Shown here: piece by piece, positions 24,226 to 32,384 of the stretch
Layout of the letters: each line of letters starts with the position of its first letter
Position numbering within the stretch: the first letter of the stretch is position 1
Assembly: GCA_028821775.1 (NCBI GenBank)
Contig: JAPKFB010000049.1
Location: 1 to 36,843, forward strand
Length of the DNA: 36,843 nucleotides
Reading direction: 5' to 3'
DNA from: Roseibacillus sp.
GTDB lineage: Bacteria > Verrucomicrobiota > Verrucomicrobiia > Verrucomicrobiales > Akkermansiaceae
Position numbers and translations under genes: made by a program
Notes under the pieces: generated by a model
The model's database searches: none
What the model was told of the DNA's origin: nothing
The model's input: only the letters and a program-made list of their open reading frames with translations

Positions 24226-25566
24226 ATGCTTCGTCCACTACTTGTTGTTGCCCTCTTTCTGCCTGCCGTCGCGGTTGCAAAGGAACTGCCCGAGAAGCCC
24301 AACATCATCTACATCATGGCCGATGATCTCGGCTACGGGGACCTCAGTTGTTTTGGGCAGGAAATGGTGCCCACCCCGAACATTGATCAGCTCGCCAAGG
24401 AGGGAAAGAAGTTCACCGATTTCTATGCGGGCTGTACCGTGTGTCGGCCGTCGCGACTTTCGCTCTGGACCGGCAAGCACATGGGGCACACTCCCATTTG
24501 GTCGAACGCGAGGTATCACTTCAAATCGGAGGATGTGACCGTGGCCGAGTTGCTTCAGGGGGTTGGTTACAAAACCGGGGGGATCGGCAAGTGGGCGATG
24601 GGGGGGGTGGAGACCTCCGGATTTCCGCTGAAGAACGGATTTGATTTTTGGATGGGCTATCTCGATCAGGGGGGTGCGCACAACTACTACCCGCCATATT
24701 TGTGGCGGAACGGAGAAAAGTACCCGCTGACTGGAAATGTCCTTTCGGATCATCCTCAAGCGCGGGGACGAGTCTCCAGGAAACGCGAAACCTGGTCGCA
24801 TTCCGTGATGACGCAACAGGCGTTCGGCTTCATCAGGGAGAACCAGAAGAGCCCTTTTCTCCTGCACATGCACTGGACCATTCCACACGCCAACAACGAG
24901 GGAGGGCGCGTGCACGGCAATGGCATGGAGGTGCCGGACTACGGAAATTACCAGGATCGCGACTGGCCAGACTCCGCCAAAGGACAGGCTGCCATGATCA
25001 CCTGGATGGACAAGGACGTCGGGCGCCTCGTCGGCTTGCTGAAGGAACTCAAGCTCGATCGAAAGACCCTCATCATCTTCACCTCCGACAACGGCCCGCA
25101 CTCGGAAGGCGGACACAAGCACGAGTTCTTCAATGCCAATGGTCCCCTGCGTGGATTCAAGCGTGATCTTTACGAAGGCGGCATCCGCGTTCCCACCATT
25201 GCGTGGTGGCCGGGGGTGGTGAAGGCCGGGACGAGCAGCGCTGAGCCACTGGCCTTCTGGGACTTTCTCCCCACGGCCTGCGAACTGGCCGGAGCCAAGG
25301 CGCCGGGTGGTCTCGATGGGCTCTCCTTCGTCAAGGCGCTGCTCGGGAAAGAGCAGCAGAGTCACGATTATCTCTTCTGGCGTTACGGAAAAAAAGTCGC
25401 GCTGCGACAGGGGAAGTGGAAGGCGTTACAAGTTGATCCCAAGATGGCGATCGAGCTCTACGACCTGGAAAAAGATCTTGGCGAGGAGACGGATCTCGCG
25501 AGGGACCACCCGGAAGTGGTGAAGCGTTTGGCCGGTTTGATGGCGCAGGCGGTGAAGGAAGAGTAG
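24226..25566 (+). CDS. Secreted type I sulfatase (arylsulfatase family)
   Basis: 446 residues, signal peptide MLRPLLVVALFLPAVAVA. The formylglycine motif CRPSR (C73, P75, R77), the metal-binding DD of IMADDLGYGD (D33-D34), the TSDNGPHSEGGHKHEF block and the late GLDGLSFVKALLG identify an S1-family alkaline-phosphatase-fold sulfatase. Cys73 must be converted to formylglycine by a separate maturase not seen here. It hydrolyses sulfate esters, possibly on marine polysaccharides, outside the cytoplasm. A weak purine stretch precedes the start. Length fits the family (about 450-550). The esterase pseudogene reads toward it with about 43 bp between the ends. Confidence 0.94.
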   Translation: MLRPLLVVALFLPAVAVAKELPEKPNIIYIMADDLGYGDLSCFGQEMVPTPNIDQLAKEGKKFTDFYAGCTVCRPSRLSLWTGKHMGHTPIWSNARYHFKSEDVTVAELLQGVGYKTGGIGKWAMGGVETSGFPLKNGFDFWMGYLDQGGAHNYYPPYLWRNGEKYPLTGNVLSDHPQARGRVSRKRETWSHSVMTQQAFGFIRENQKSPFLLHMHWTIPHANNEGGRVHGNGMEVPDYGNYQDRDWPDSAKGQAAMITWMDKDVGRLVGLLKELKLDRKTLIIFTSDNGPHSEGGHKHEFFNANGPLRGFKRDLYEGGIRVPTIAWWPGVVKAGTSSAEPLAFWDFLPTACELAGAKAPGGLDGLSFVKALLGKEQQSHDYLFWRYGKKVALRQGKWKALQVDPKMAIELYDLEKDLGEETDLARDHPEVVKRLAGLMAQAVKEE

Positions 25567-25609
25567 CGGTAATTTTCAGGTGCCAAGCCTGGGCCAACTC
25601 GGTTCCGGA

Positions 25610-26103
25610 CTACTTTCGGCCGTCGGCATGAAAGGTCAGCAGCTTTTTGGCCTGCTTGGTCGAGTGGGAAACATCCGGAATGAGGAGAGCCTGGTTGGGG
25701 ATCTCAATGGATTTGAGAAACTGGCGGCACTCCAGGTTCGCTTCGTAGTTGAAGTCCTTTTGGGAGTTTCCAGTGTAAAGGTGGGAGTCGCAGGAGAAAC
25801 TTGCCCTGCTTGTTCCGGGCGTAGCTTCGGGCAAGGGGCCAGACGTCGTCCCCGGGCGCGAAGCCGACCTGGGCGCATTCCGGTCCCTTGTTTTCGGAGA
25901 TGCGTTTCTCATGTTGCACGCCAGCCGATCCGGCGGAAGCGGAGTGGAAGAGTTCGGGAAACTCGAAGGCGATGCGCAGGTTACCCCGGCCTCCCTGAGA
26001 ATAGCCTTCGATGCGGTGGCCTAGGGCGTTTTTTTGTTCTGTGCGCTCGCAGCGAGACCGGTGGCGAGGAGGGCCAGAAGGAGAGTGGAGAGGGATTTGG
26101 GCA
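25610..26103 (-). pseudogene. Broken secreted esterase (alpha/beta hydrolase) remnant
   Basis: Reading on the minus strand from ATG 26103, frame 1 gives a signal peptide MPKSLSTLLLALLATGLAAS, then AQNKKTP and a TAG. Just before this stop an A7 run (at 26030-26036) leads by a -1 step into a second frame beginning ALGHRIEGYSQGG, the nucleophile elbow of an esterase, followed by RGNLRIAFEFPELFHSASAG. A second frame change at about 25770-25800 leads to KDFNYEANLECRQFLKS and VSHSTKQ, the acid and histidine blocks. The ~100 residues normally found between the signal and the nucleophile elbow are absent. At least one deletion and two frameshifts mean this is inactive. The A7 run could also be a sequencing indel. 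Confidence 0.65.
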
Positions 26104-26202
26104 TGGTCAGGAGAATAAAACAGGGAGAAGAGGACATACTTTCTCCAATCGCACCCCATGAGGGGACTTGTCCTTTGGGGGACGATCCTCTAAATCCCGC
26201 CC

Positions 26203-27303
26203 ATGGCAGAGACATTGCGTTGGGGAATCCTCAGCACGGCAGGGATCGCTCGGAAAAACTGGGAAGCGATCAGGAATTCCGGGAATGGCGTGGTGACCCG
26301 GGTGGCGAGCCGTGATGTTGCGAAGGCACAGCAGTTTATTGACGAGTGCCAGGGAGAGGTTCCCTTTGAAGAGGCGCCGCGAGCAATGGGTAGCTACGAT
26401 GAAATGGTGACCGCCAATGACGTGGATGCGGTCTACATCCCGCTCCCCACCGGATTGCGGGCGGAGTGGGTGATCAAGGCGGCGGAAGCAGGCAAGCATG
26501 TGATGTGTGAAAAGCCCTGCGCGGTCGACGCGGATGTTCTTCAGAGCATGACCGATGCTTGTGCGGCCAACAATGTGCAATTCATGGACGGGATCATGTA
26601 CATGCACAGTGATCGGATGCCGAAGCTGCGCGCCGCTCTCAACGACCCGAACACTGTTGGGAACATCACGCGCATTGCCTCGGCCTTCAGTTTCTGTGCC
26701 CCGCCCGATTTTCTGGCAGGAAACATTCGGCTCAATAGCGACCTCGAACCAGCCGGAGCGTTGGGAGATCTGGGATGGTATACCATTCGGGCCACCCTCT
26801 TCGTGATGAACTACGAAATGCCCAAGTCCTTGCGGGCCACGATGCTCTCGACTGCTTCCCGTGAAGACAGCCCGAGCCTGGTGCCCACCGAACTGAGTGC
26901 AGAACTCTTCTTTGAGAACGGAATTTCGGCGACCTTCTACAACTCCTTTCTCACCGAGCATCAGCAGTGGCTGCACGTGAGTGGAGACAAAGGCAGCATT
27001 CGCCTCGACGACCTTGTGCTCCCCTTCGGCGAGGGCGAACTCGACTTCCAGGTCTCCAATCCGAAGTTTGTCATCAACGGGTGCAACTTCGTGATGGAGA
27101 AGAACCTCACCCGGCATGCGGTCGAGGAGCCTGGCAACAACCATCCGGACGCCCAGGAGAGCAAGCTCTTCCGAAACTTCGCCACCCTGGCATTGAGTGG
27201 GACCCCTGATTCGTTCTGGTCGGAAGCAGCCTTGAAAACGCAGCGCGTTCTCGACGCGTGTCTGCAATCCGCGCAGAACGGAAGCGCTCTCGTCGAGTTT
27301 TGA
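26203..27303 (+). CDS. Gfo/Idh/MocA family oxidoreductase (cytoplasmic)
   Basis: 366 residues starting MAETLRWGILSTAGIARKNW, a Rossmann nucleotide-binding fold, with DVDAVYIPLPTGLRAEWVIK, GKHVMCEKPCAVD (the EKP catalytic lysine motif at about residues 105-108) and FMDGIMYMHSDRMPKLR. The C-terminal half has ALGDLGWYTIRATL. No signal peptide, so cytoplasmic, unlike the second oxidoreductase here. The family oxidises or reduces sugars and cyclitols with NAD(P); the exact substrate is unknown. It is divergent from the broken esterase with 99 bp between starts. The closest family name is a D-xylose dehydrogenase-like Gfo/Idh protein, but this is uncertain. Confidence 0.93.
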   Translation: MAETLRWGILSTAGIARKNWEAIRNSGNGVVTRVASRDVAKAQQFIDECQGEVPFEEAPRAMGSYDEMVTANDVDAVYIPLPTGLRAEWVIKAAEAGKHVMCEKPCAVDADVLQSMTDACAANNVQFMDGIMYMHSDRMPKLRAALNDPNTVGNITRIASAFSFCAPPDFLAGNIRLNSDLEPAGALGDLGWYTIRATLFVMNYEMPKSLRATMLSTASREDSPSLVPTELSAELFFENGISATFYNSFLTEHQQWLHVSGDKGSIRLDDLVLPFGEGELDFQVSNPKFVINGCNFVMEKNLTRHAVEEPGNNHPDAQESKLFRNFATLALSGTPDSFWSEAALKTQRVLDACLQSAQNGSALVEF

Positions 27304-27359
27304 GGATGATTTGGATCAGCGAGACCCGAGCGAGAAAAGCCTAGCGGGTCGGACTGGCC

Positions 27360-27692
27360 TCAGAGACTCCTCTTGAGCTTCTCAAATTCCCTTCGCAGAG
27401 GGAGCAATTCATGCTCGCGCTCGACGATCTTTTCGTGAATTTCAGCGAGGCGGCGCAAGGCCTCGGCTGCATTTGAGTTTCGATTCGAGCTGCGCATCGA
27501 AAGGGCCAGCGGTTCATTCGCGCGGAGCCAGTTGCTGATGGTGAGAGCGGTGACGCCATACTTCTTGGCCGCTGAGGTAATTCCGCCCCGCCCACGTTTA
27601 CTATTCACCTGCTCGACGTGATTGAGAATCTTTGCTTTCTCTGCTTCGGAATAGCGTTTTCCCTTCGAGTTCGAATTTTGGTGAGCACCCAT
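27360..27692 (-). CDS. Orphan transposase-like helix-turn-helix protein
   Basis: 110 residues. The N-terminal part has YSEAEKAKILNHVEQVNSKR, then the HTH ITSAAKKYGVTALTISNWLR, closely like the DNA-binding part of IS-type OrfA proteins. The C-terminal ~45 residues (AAEALRRLAEIHEKIVERE) form a likely coiled coil. No second transposase frame and no inverted terminal repeats are visible around it, so it is probably a small DNA-binding protein of the type found often in Verrucomicrobiota rather than an active insertion element. It faces the Gfo/Idh gene convergently with 56 bp between the stops. Confidence 0.75.
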   Translation of the reverse strand: MGAHQNSNSKGKRYSEAEKAKILNHVEQVNSKRGRGGITSAAKKYGVTALTISNWLRANEPLALSMRSSNRNSNAAEALRRLAEIHEKIVEREHELLPLRREFEKLKRSL

Positions 27693-28130
27693 GGGTTTGG
27701 TGAACAGTAAGTGTTTGAACTAAAGGTGTTTATGCTGTCCGGAGAATGAAACAGGAATGGGTTCACTAAGTTGCAGAAATCTTTGTGAGGCCCGGGCGAG
27801 GTTTGGTATTTTGCGGACTGGGTGAACGGGGTTGGATGCCCGCAAAATGGCGTCCGCGCTCAGGAAGGGTGGCCTTGCCGGAGCACCGGCACAACCCGCG
27901 GCGAGTTCGGGCCAGGGCTTCAGAGAGCTTGATCCCGAACCTCCATCGCGGGGTGGATGCGTTCGCCGGCGGTAGCGACGCAGGAGCAGTTGCAGGCAAG
28001 ACCAAGTCGGATCAGAGCGCTGCTCGAAGTGGCGTGAGTAGGGGCATTGTCGGTGGCGGGGGCAGTATTCGGGGAGCAGGTGATTGAGAGCACGTGGGAA
28101 CCTTGCTCCTCGCTCTTGCGGCCCTCTCTC
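27693..28130. other. Gene-free stretch
   Basis: 438 bp between the HTH gene start and the unknown Tat protein's stop. Frames of 60-100 codons exist on both strands but their translations are dominated by Arg, Gly, Ala and Pro and match nothing I recognise. Only an AT-rich stretch at about 27710-27745, upstream of the HTH gene, looks like promoter DNA. Confidence 0.5.
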
Positions 28131-29423
28131 TCAGTCCCGCCAATAAGTTGATTCCTTTGTGACCGAGTAGCGCACCTTCATCTCCGGCGTCTCAATTTTC
28201 AGCCCCCCCTGATGCAGAGATTCCACCCCGGCGATGACCATCCCGGAAGTGAGCAAGGTGCGTTCGATAGGATAGGGAACTTTGCCGGTGATGACGGTGT
28301 CTTCAATGTGACGGGTGAGGGGGTGGAAGAAGTCAGCGGTTGTGGATCCGTGGCTCGGCATGGGGAGATACATCTGGGTGGAGATGACTTCATTGTTGTC
28401 GGAGCGCAGCCCTGCGTAGTTGAAATCCTGGATGCCGACCAGGAACATGGAGGTGCGAAAGCCGTCGAGATGCTCGATGAAGTAGGCGGTGGCGGTCTTG
28501 AATTTTTCGCGTGCCCACTTGAAAGTGATCCGGTCGGAGTAGTAGCCCGTCTCAACCGGCAGGTTGTGGCTGCGGCTGAGGGCGGAGCACATGAGGCGTC
28601 GCGTATGGTTACGATCCGGTTTTGCGAGGTGGTTCCACATGGCTTCGTCCTTGAGCGCCTGCACATGTTTGATGCCGACTTCGCCACCCTTGCGCCGCTC
28701 GGACATGCACTGCGCGGTTTCCAAGGCGTGGATGTCGTAGCTGTCCACTCCCCCATAGGCAACGCAGACACTCTCCTGAAGAGGAGTTCCATGCGGCATG
28801 TCGATGGCGGGCAGGCGTCGCGTCACCGGAAGTGAGGACCCGGCGAAAAAGGGAAACTTCAGTCGTTTGGAGTCGGCCACCATTTCAGCGCACTCGTGCC
28901 ACTTGGTGGAGAGGTGCTTGTCGTTGAAGACTGGAACGGAGCGGCCGGAGTCTTCGAAGACTCTCACGCACTTCTTGAACCACTCGTAGCGCGGATAGCG
29001 TTTCTGTCCCTTCTCGTTGTGCGGATAGGTGCCGTGTTCAGCGATGATGACCACTCCGTCGACTGCGAGTTTGCCAGTGCCGAGGGTGAGCGCATCTTCG
29101 ATCTTTGGATACAAGGTGAGGCCATACTTGTTGACCCGTTGACGGGCGAGGTCCTGGTTCTCGGGAAACTGATCGATGTAGACCGAGGCGATCTCGAGCC
29201 GCGGATCCTGCCAGGCGCCCCGCCATCCGTAGCCAAGGGCGAGTCGATCGAGAAAATGCTGGGCGTGGGAGTGGGTGCGCACTTCCGTTCCAAGGAAGGC
29301 GATCTTCTTGCGGGGTTCCCCCTCGGGGGGATCGTGTTCGTGGGCGGAGGCGAACGAAGGGGAGCCCAGGGCCCAACCGGTGGCCGAGAGCCGGGTGAGG
29401 AATGCGCGGCGATTTGTGCTCAT
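28131..29423 (-). CDS. Tat-exported protein of unknown function
   Basis: 430 residues from the ATG at 29423-29421, giving a twin-arginine signal STNRRAFLTRLSATGWALG. After it, KKIAFLGTEVRTHSHAQHFL, then LALGYGWRGAWQDPRLEIAS and VDGVVIIAEHGTYPHNEKGQ suggest a Rossmann-like alpha/beta fold related to Gfo/Idh proteins but without the EKP motif. Later blocks are VPVFNDKHLSTKW and FFAGSSLPVTRRLP, then TQMYLPMPSHGST. I do not recognise a named family; similar proteins occur in PVC genomes without a function. It is transcribed away from the cupredoxin and DUF6807 genes; the starts are ~216 bp apart. A start at 29435 would be an alternative. Confidence 0.75.
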   Translation of the reverse strand: MSTNRRAFLTRLSATGWALGSPSFASAHEHDPPEGEPRKKIAFLGTEVRTHSHAQHFLDRLALGYGWRGAWQDPRLEIASVYIDQFPENQDLARQRVNKYGLTLYPKIEDALTLGTGKLAVDGVVIIAEHGTYPHNEKGQKRYPRYEWFKKCVRVFEDSGRSVPVFNDKHLSTKWHECAEMVADSKRLKFPFFAGSSLPVTRRLPAIDMPHGTPLQESVCVAYGGVDSYDIHALETAQCMSERRKGGEVGIKHVQALKDEAMWNHLAKPDRNHTRRLMCSALSRSHNLPVETGYYSDRITFKWAREKFKTATAYFIEHLDGFRTSMFLVGIQDFNYAGLRSDNNEVISTQMYLPMPSHGSTTADFFHPLTRHIEDTVITGKVPYPIERTLLTSGMVIAGVESLHQGGLKIETPEMKVRYSVTKESTYWRD

Positions 29424-29639
29424 CGGGAGAGTCATAGCTTGTTCAGAGGCGGCCGAGAAGAAACTTCGAGGTCGTCATCGGGAGCCTTCTCCTTTCTGAC
29501 CAGAGTTGGCGGTTCCCATGCAGAGGGTGGTCCAGGATGCGATGGCAAACGGCGCGAGGTTCCTCCCTTGGGATCGCATTCTGGAGTGGTTTGTTGAGCC
29601 GACTCACCTCATCGTCGGATCAAGATTGTCTTTGCGAAC

Positions 29640-29918
29640 ATGGACTCCGTGCCCCACAACCTCGTGATCGGTCGGCCAGGCTCGCTCGCGCGGATGGGAG
29701 CCGAAGCGGACAGGATGCTGAAGGATCCGAAAGCGATGGACCGCGGTTATGTCCCGACCATTCCGGAGGTGATTGCCTCGATGGGGATGGTCTTTCCCGG
29801 GCAGACCGAAGGGTTGGATTTCACCGCGCTCAAAGAGCCCGGCGACTACGATTTTGTTTGCACCTTCCCCGGCCACTGGCGCTTGATCAAAGGGGTCATG
29901 ACCGTTGAGAAAAAATGA
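29640..29918 (+). CDS. Truncated cupredoxin (azurin/auracyanin-like), N-terminus missing
   Basis: 92 residues covering the last two thirds of a type I copper domain: DSVPHNLVIG with the first His ligand (H6), VPTIPEVIASMGMVFPGQTE, LKEPGDYDFVCTFPGHW with Cys74 and His79. The in-frame residues before the ATG (RIKIVFAN, back to a TGA at 29595-29597) continue the cupredoxin strand, so the true gene was longer and has lost its 5' part and signal peptide. At the axial position (Cys+9) there is Ile, with a Met only at Cys+13. The last bases overlap the DUF6807 start (ATGA). In PVC genomes such domains often end large cytochrome or dehydrogenase proteins, so this may be the tail of a lost big gene. 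Confidence 0.65.
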   Translation: MDSVPHNLVIGRPGSLARMGAEADRMLKDPKAMDRGYVPTIPEVIASMGMVFPGQTEGLDFTALKEPGDYDFVCTFPGHWRLIKGVMTVEKK

Positions 29919-30913
29919 AGGCGCTCGCCACTATCGTGATCGGGATCCTGAGTGTTGGAGTGAGGCTTGTTTCCGCGCAGGAATCAAGAATCGAGCGCCC
30001 GGCCTGTCGGATTGTCCCCTTGCCAGGGCATCGCACTGCGTTTGTGCATCGCGGGAAGGAAGTCTTGAGGTGGCACTACGGAGCCGAATATCCCCGTCCG
30101 TTTTTTTATCCGCTTCGGAGTGCGAAAGGAACCCTCCTTACGCGGATGGGGCATCCGGGCGCGCCCAATCACGATCATCATCGCTCGGTTTGGTTTGCGC
30201 ATCACAAAGTGGCGGGAGTCGACTTCTGGGGTGATCTTGGGAAGGGCCGGGTGAAGCAAAAGCAGTGGCTGGCTTATGAAGATGGGGAGAGCGAAGCGGT
30301 GATGGCAGTGCTGCTCGGGTGGTTCGACGGCGCAGGTCGCGAACTGATGGAACAGGAAGTTGTAGCCGCCTGGCGTCCCGGCACGGGATTGGGATACGAA
30401 CTTGAACTGCAGCTGACCTTTCGCGCGATCGGCGACGAACTCGAGTTGGAGAAGACCAACTTTGGCTTTCTTGCGGTGCGCATGGCGAAGGAGCTTTCGG
30501 GGCATTTTGGGAATGGCGCCTTGAGCGACAGCGAAGGACGCAAGGGAGAGAAGGCGATCTTTTCGCAGTCGGCCCGCTGGGTTGACTACTCCGGGCCGAC
30601 GGCCGAGGTTCCGGACGGGCGCGAGGGGATGGCCTACTTTGATCACCCCGGGAATCCAAATTACCCGGCCCATTGGCACGTCCGTGAAGACGGCTGGATG
30701 GGCGCGGGCTTCTGCCTGGCAAAGGCCTTCACTCTCAAGCGTGGATCGCCTCTCGTCTTGCGCTACCTGCTGCTCTCTCATTCTGGGAACGCCGGGCAGC
30801 CCCAGTTCGAAGCCGTGGCGAAACACTTTGCCTCCCGATCCGGGTTTGTCGTGAGCAAATCGAATCGGCCTCACCGTCAATTTGAGGTGGGACGCAAACC
30901 ACAGGCCAAGTAG
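29915..30913 (+). CDS. DUF6807 (PmoA-like) secreted protein
   Basis: 332 residues with a signal peptide (MKALATIVIGILSVGVRLVS). The DUF6807 hallmarks are YPRPFFYPLRSAKGTLLTRM, GHPGAPNHDHHRSVWFAHH, VDFWGDLGKGRV, then GHFGNGALSDSEGRKG and WVDYSGPT, ending HPGNPNYPAHWHVRED and WMGAGFCLAKAF. The family (sometimes annotated methane oxygenase PmoA-like, without evidence) is widespread in PVC bacteria near sugar oxidoreductases; function unknown. The start overlaps the cupredoxin stop (29915-29918), so the two are translationally coupled. A Gfo/Idh/MocA gene follows about 170 bp later. Confidence 0.9.
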   Translation: MKALATIVIGILSVGVRLVSAQESRIERPACRIVPLPGHRTAFVHRGKEVLRWHYGAEYPRPFFYPLRSAKGTLLTRMGHPGAPNHDHHRSVWFAHHKVAGVDFWGDLGKGRVKQKQWLAYEDGESEAVMAVLLGWFDGAGRELMEQEVVAAWRPGTGLGYELELQLTFRAIGDELELEKTNFGFLAVRMAKELSGHFGNGALSDSEGRKGEKAIFSQSARWVDYSGPTAEVPDGREGMAYFDHPGNPNYPAHWHVREDGWMGAGFCLAKAFTLKRGSPLVLRYLLLSHSGNAGQPQFEAVAKHFASRSGFVVSKSNRPHRQFEVGRKPQAK

Positions 30914-31085
30914 GCTTGCGGATTCAGGGGCGGAGCGCATGCTTCCCTTTCGTGCCCAGGATTCTCAATTTCCTCCCAATTCGTGCGCGATCTGCTGTGC
31001 TGGATGGGCACTATTTTCGAGGATGGGTTATGATGAGCTGAAAGAGTGCTCGCGAACCGTGCTCGAGGAATCACGCAACTCCAGA

Positions 31086-32384
31086 ATGATGAACTCAGAA
31101 ACGAACAGAAGCAATCGGCGGACCTTTATCGGAGGAGTCACCGCGGCAGGCGTCGGAAGCCTGGCTCAGGTGCGTGCTGCCAAAGCGGACACCGCCAACG
31201 AGAAACTTGTGGTCGGGGTGATGGGGATGGGCGGTCGGGGCGGGGCACTTGCCAAGAGCTTTCACGGGCTGGAGAACGTCGAGGTCGCGATGGTCTGTGA
31301 TGTGGATCACAAGCGCGCAGAGGGAGCGGCCAAGGCGCTGGCGGGAGGAAACAACAAGGTGGAAGCAGTCACTGACTTTCGTCGCATCCTCGATAACCGC
31401 GACGTCGATGTTCTCGTGATCGCGACCTGCAATCACTGGCATGCACCCGCCGCCATCATGGGTTGTGCGGCTGGAAAGCACGTCTACGTCGAGAAGCCCT
31501 GTTCGCACAATGCGCACGAGGGTGAACTTTTGGTGGAGGCTTCGAAGAAGCACAAGCGGCTCGTGCAACACGGGACCCAGCGCCGCTCCTGGCCCAAGAT
31601 CGTGGAGGGCATTCGCCGCCTCCGGGAAGAGAAGGTGATCGGGCGCATCTATCACGCACACTGTCATTACACCAACCGACGGCAATCGATTGGAGTGGGA
31701 AAAGTTGGGGACCCTCCGGCTCATCTTGACTTCGACCTCTGGCAGGGTCCCGCTCCGCGACGTCCCTTCAAGAGCAACATGCTTCATTACAACTGGCACT
31801 GGTTGTGGCATTGGGGAAACGGGGAGCTCGGCAACAATGGGGTCCACTATTTCGATGTCGCGCGCTGGGGGATGGAGGTGGATTTTCCCACTCGCGTCTA
31901 CCATGCCGGCAGTCGCTATCGTTACCAGGACGACCAGGAAACTCCCGACACCTGCGATGTCACCCTGGAGTTTGGAGAGAAGGGGATGATCAGCTGGCGC
32001 TCGACGAGCTGCGCACCGTTCCAACCGGCGGAGAGCGGAACCTTCGTCACCTTCACCGGTGAGGACGGCACGATGGTGATCAAGGGGTCAGGCTATGTCC
32101 TCTATGACGGAGCAGGCAAGGAAGTCGCCCGTGAGGACGGCCCCGGGGGCAACGATGTCCATACTCAGAATTTCGTGGACGCGATCCGAATTGGCACGCC
32201 CCTGGCGGCCGATGCCTCGGTCGCGCACGTGAGCGCCTTGCACTGTCATCTCGGTAATATCTCGCACCTCGTCGATCGCCGGCTGAAGTGCAACCCGGAA
32301 AAGGGTGGGATCATCATGGGAGACGATGAGGCGATGGGACGTTGGAAGCGTGACTACGAGCCCGGCTGGGAACCGAAGGTGTAA
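31086..32384 (+). CDS. Secreted (Tat) Gfo/Idh/MocA family oxidoreductase
   Basis: 432 residues from the ATG at 31086 (or 31089), with a twin-arginine signal SNRRTFIGGVTAAGVGSLAQ; the longer frame back to 30882 has no signal. The Rossmann motif VVGVMGMGGRGGALAKSF is followed by DVDVLVIATCNHWHAPAAIM and GKHVYVEKPCSHNAHEGE, the EKP motif. The C-terminal half has HYNWHWLWHWGNGELGNNGV, characteristic of the PVC-specific secreted subfamily. These probably act on sugars in the periplasm, with a cofactor bound before export. The stop abuts the PhyH stop at 32384/32385, so the two transcription units converge with no spacer. Confidence 0.94.
   Translation: MMNSETNRSNRRTFIGGVTAAGVGSLAQVRAAKADTANEKLVVGVMGMGGRGGALAKSFHGLENVEVAMVCDVDHKRAEGAAKALAGGNNKVEAVTDFRRILDNRDVDVLVIATCNHWHAPAAIMGCAAGKHVYVEKPCSHNAHEGELLVEASKKHKRLVQHGTQRRSWPKIVEGIRRLREEKVIGRIYHAHCHYTNRRQSIGVGKVGDPPAHLDFDLWQGPAPRRPFKSNMLHYNWHWLWHWGNGELGNNGVHYFDVARWGMEVDFPTRVYHAGSRYRYQDDQETPDTCDVTLEFGEKGMISWRSTSCAPFQPAESGTFVTFTGEDGTMVIKGSGYVLYDGAGKEVAREDGPGGNDVHTQNFVDAIRIGTPLAADASVAHVSALHCHLGNISHLVDRRLKCNPEKGGIIMGDDEAMGRWKRDYEPGWEPKV

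Noticed and set aside
26107..27267. 386-codon minus-strand frame opposite the Gfo/Idh gene
   Set aside because: The plus-strand frame carries clear family motifs; the opposite frame is a shadow.
27360..27692. Possible insertion sequence around the HTH protein
   Set aside because: Only the OrfA-like HTH part is present; no DDE transposase frame, no terminal inverted repeats and no target duplications could be seen.
28212..28835. 207-codon plus-strand frame opposite the Tat protein
   Set aside because: Antisense shadow of a GC-rich gene without its own signal or motif.
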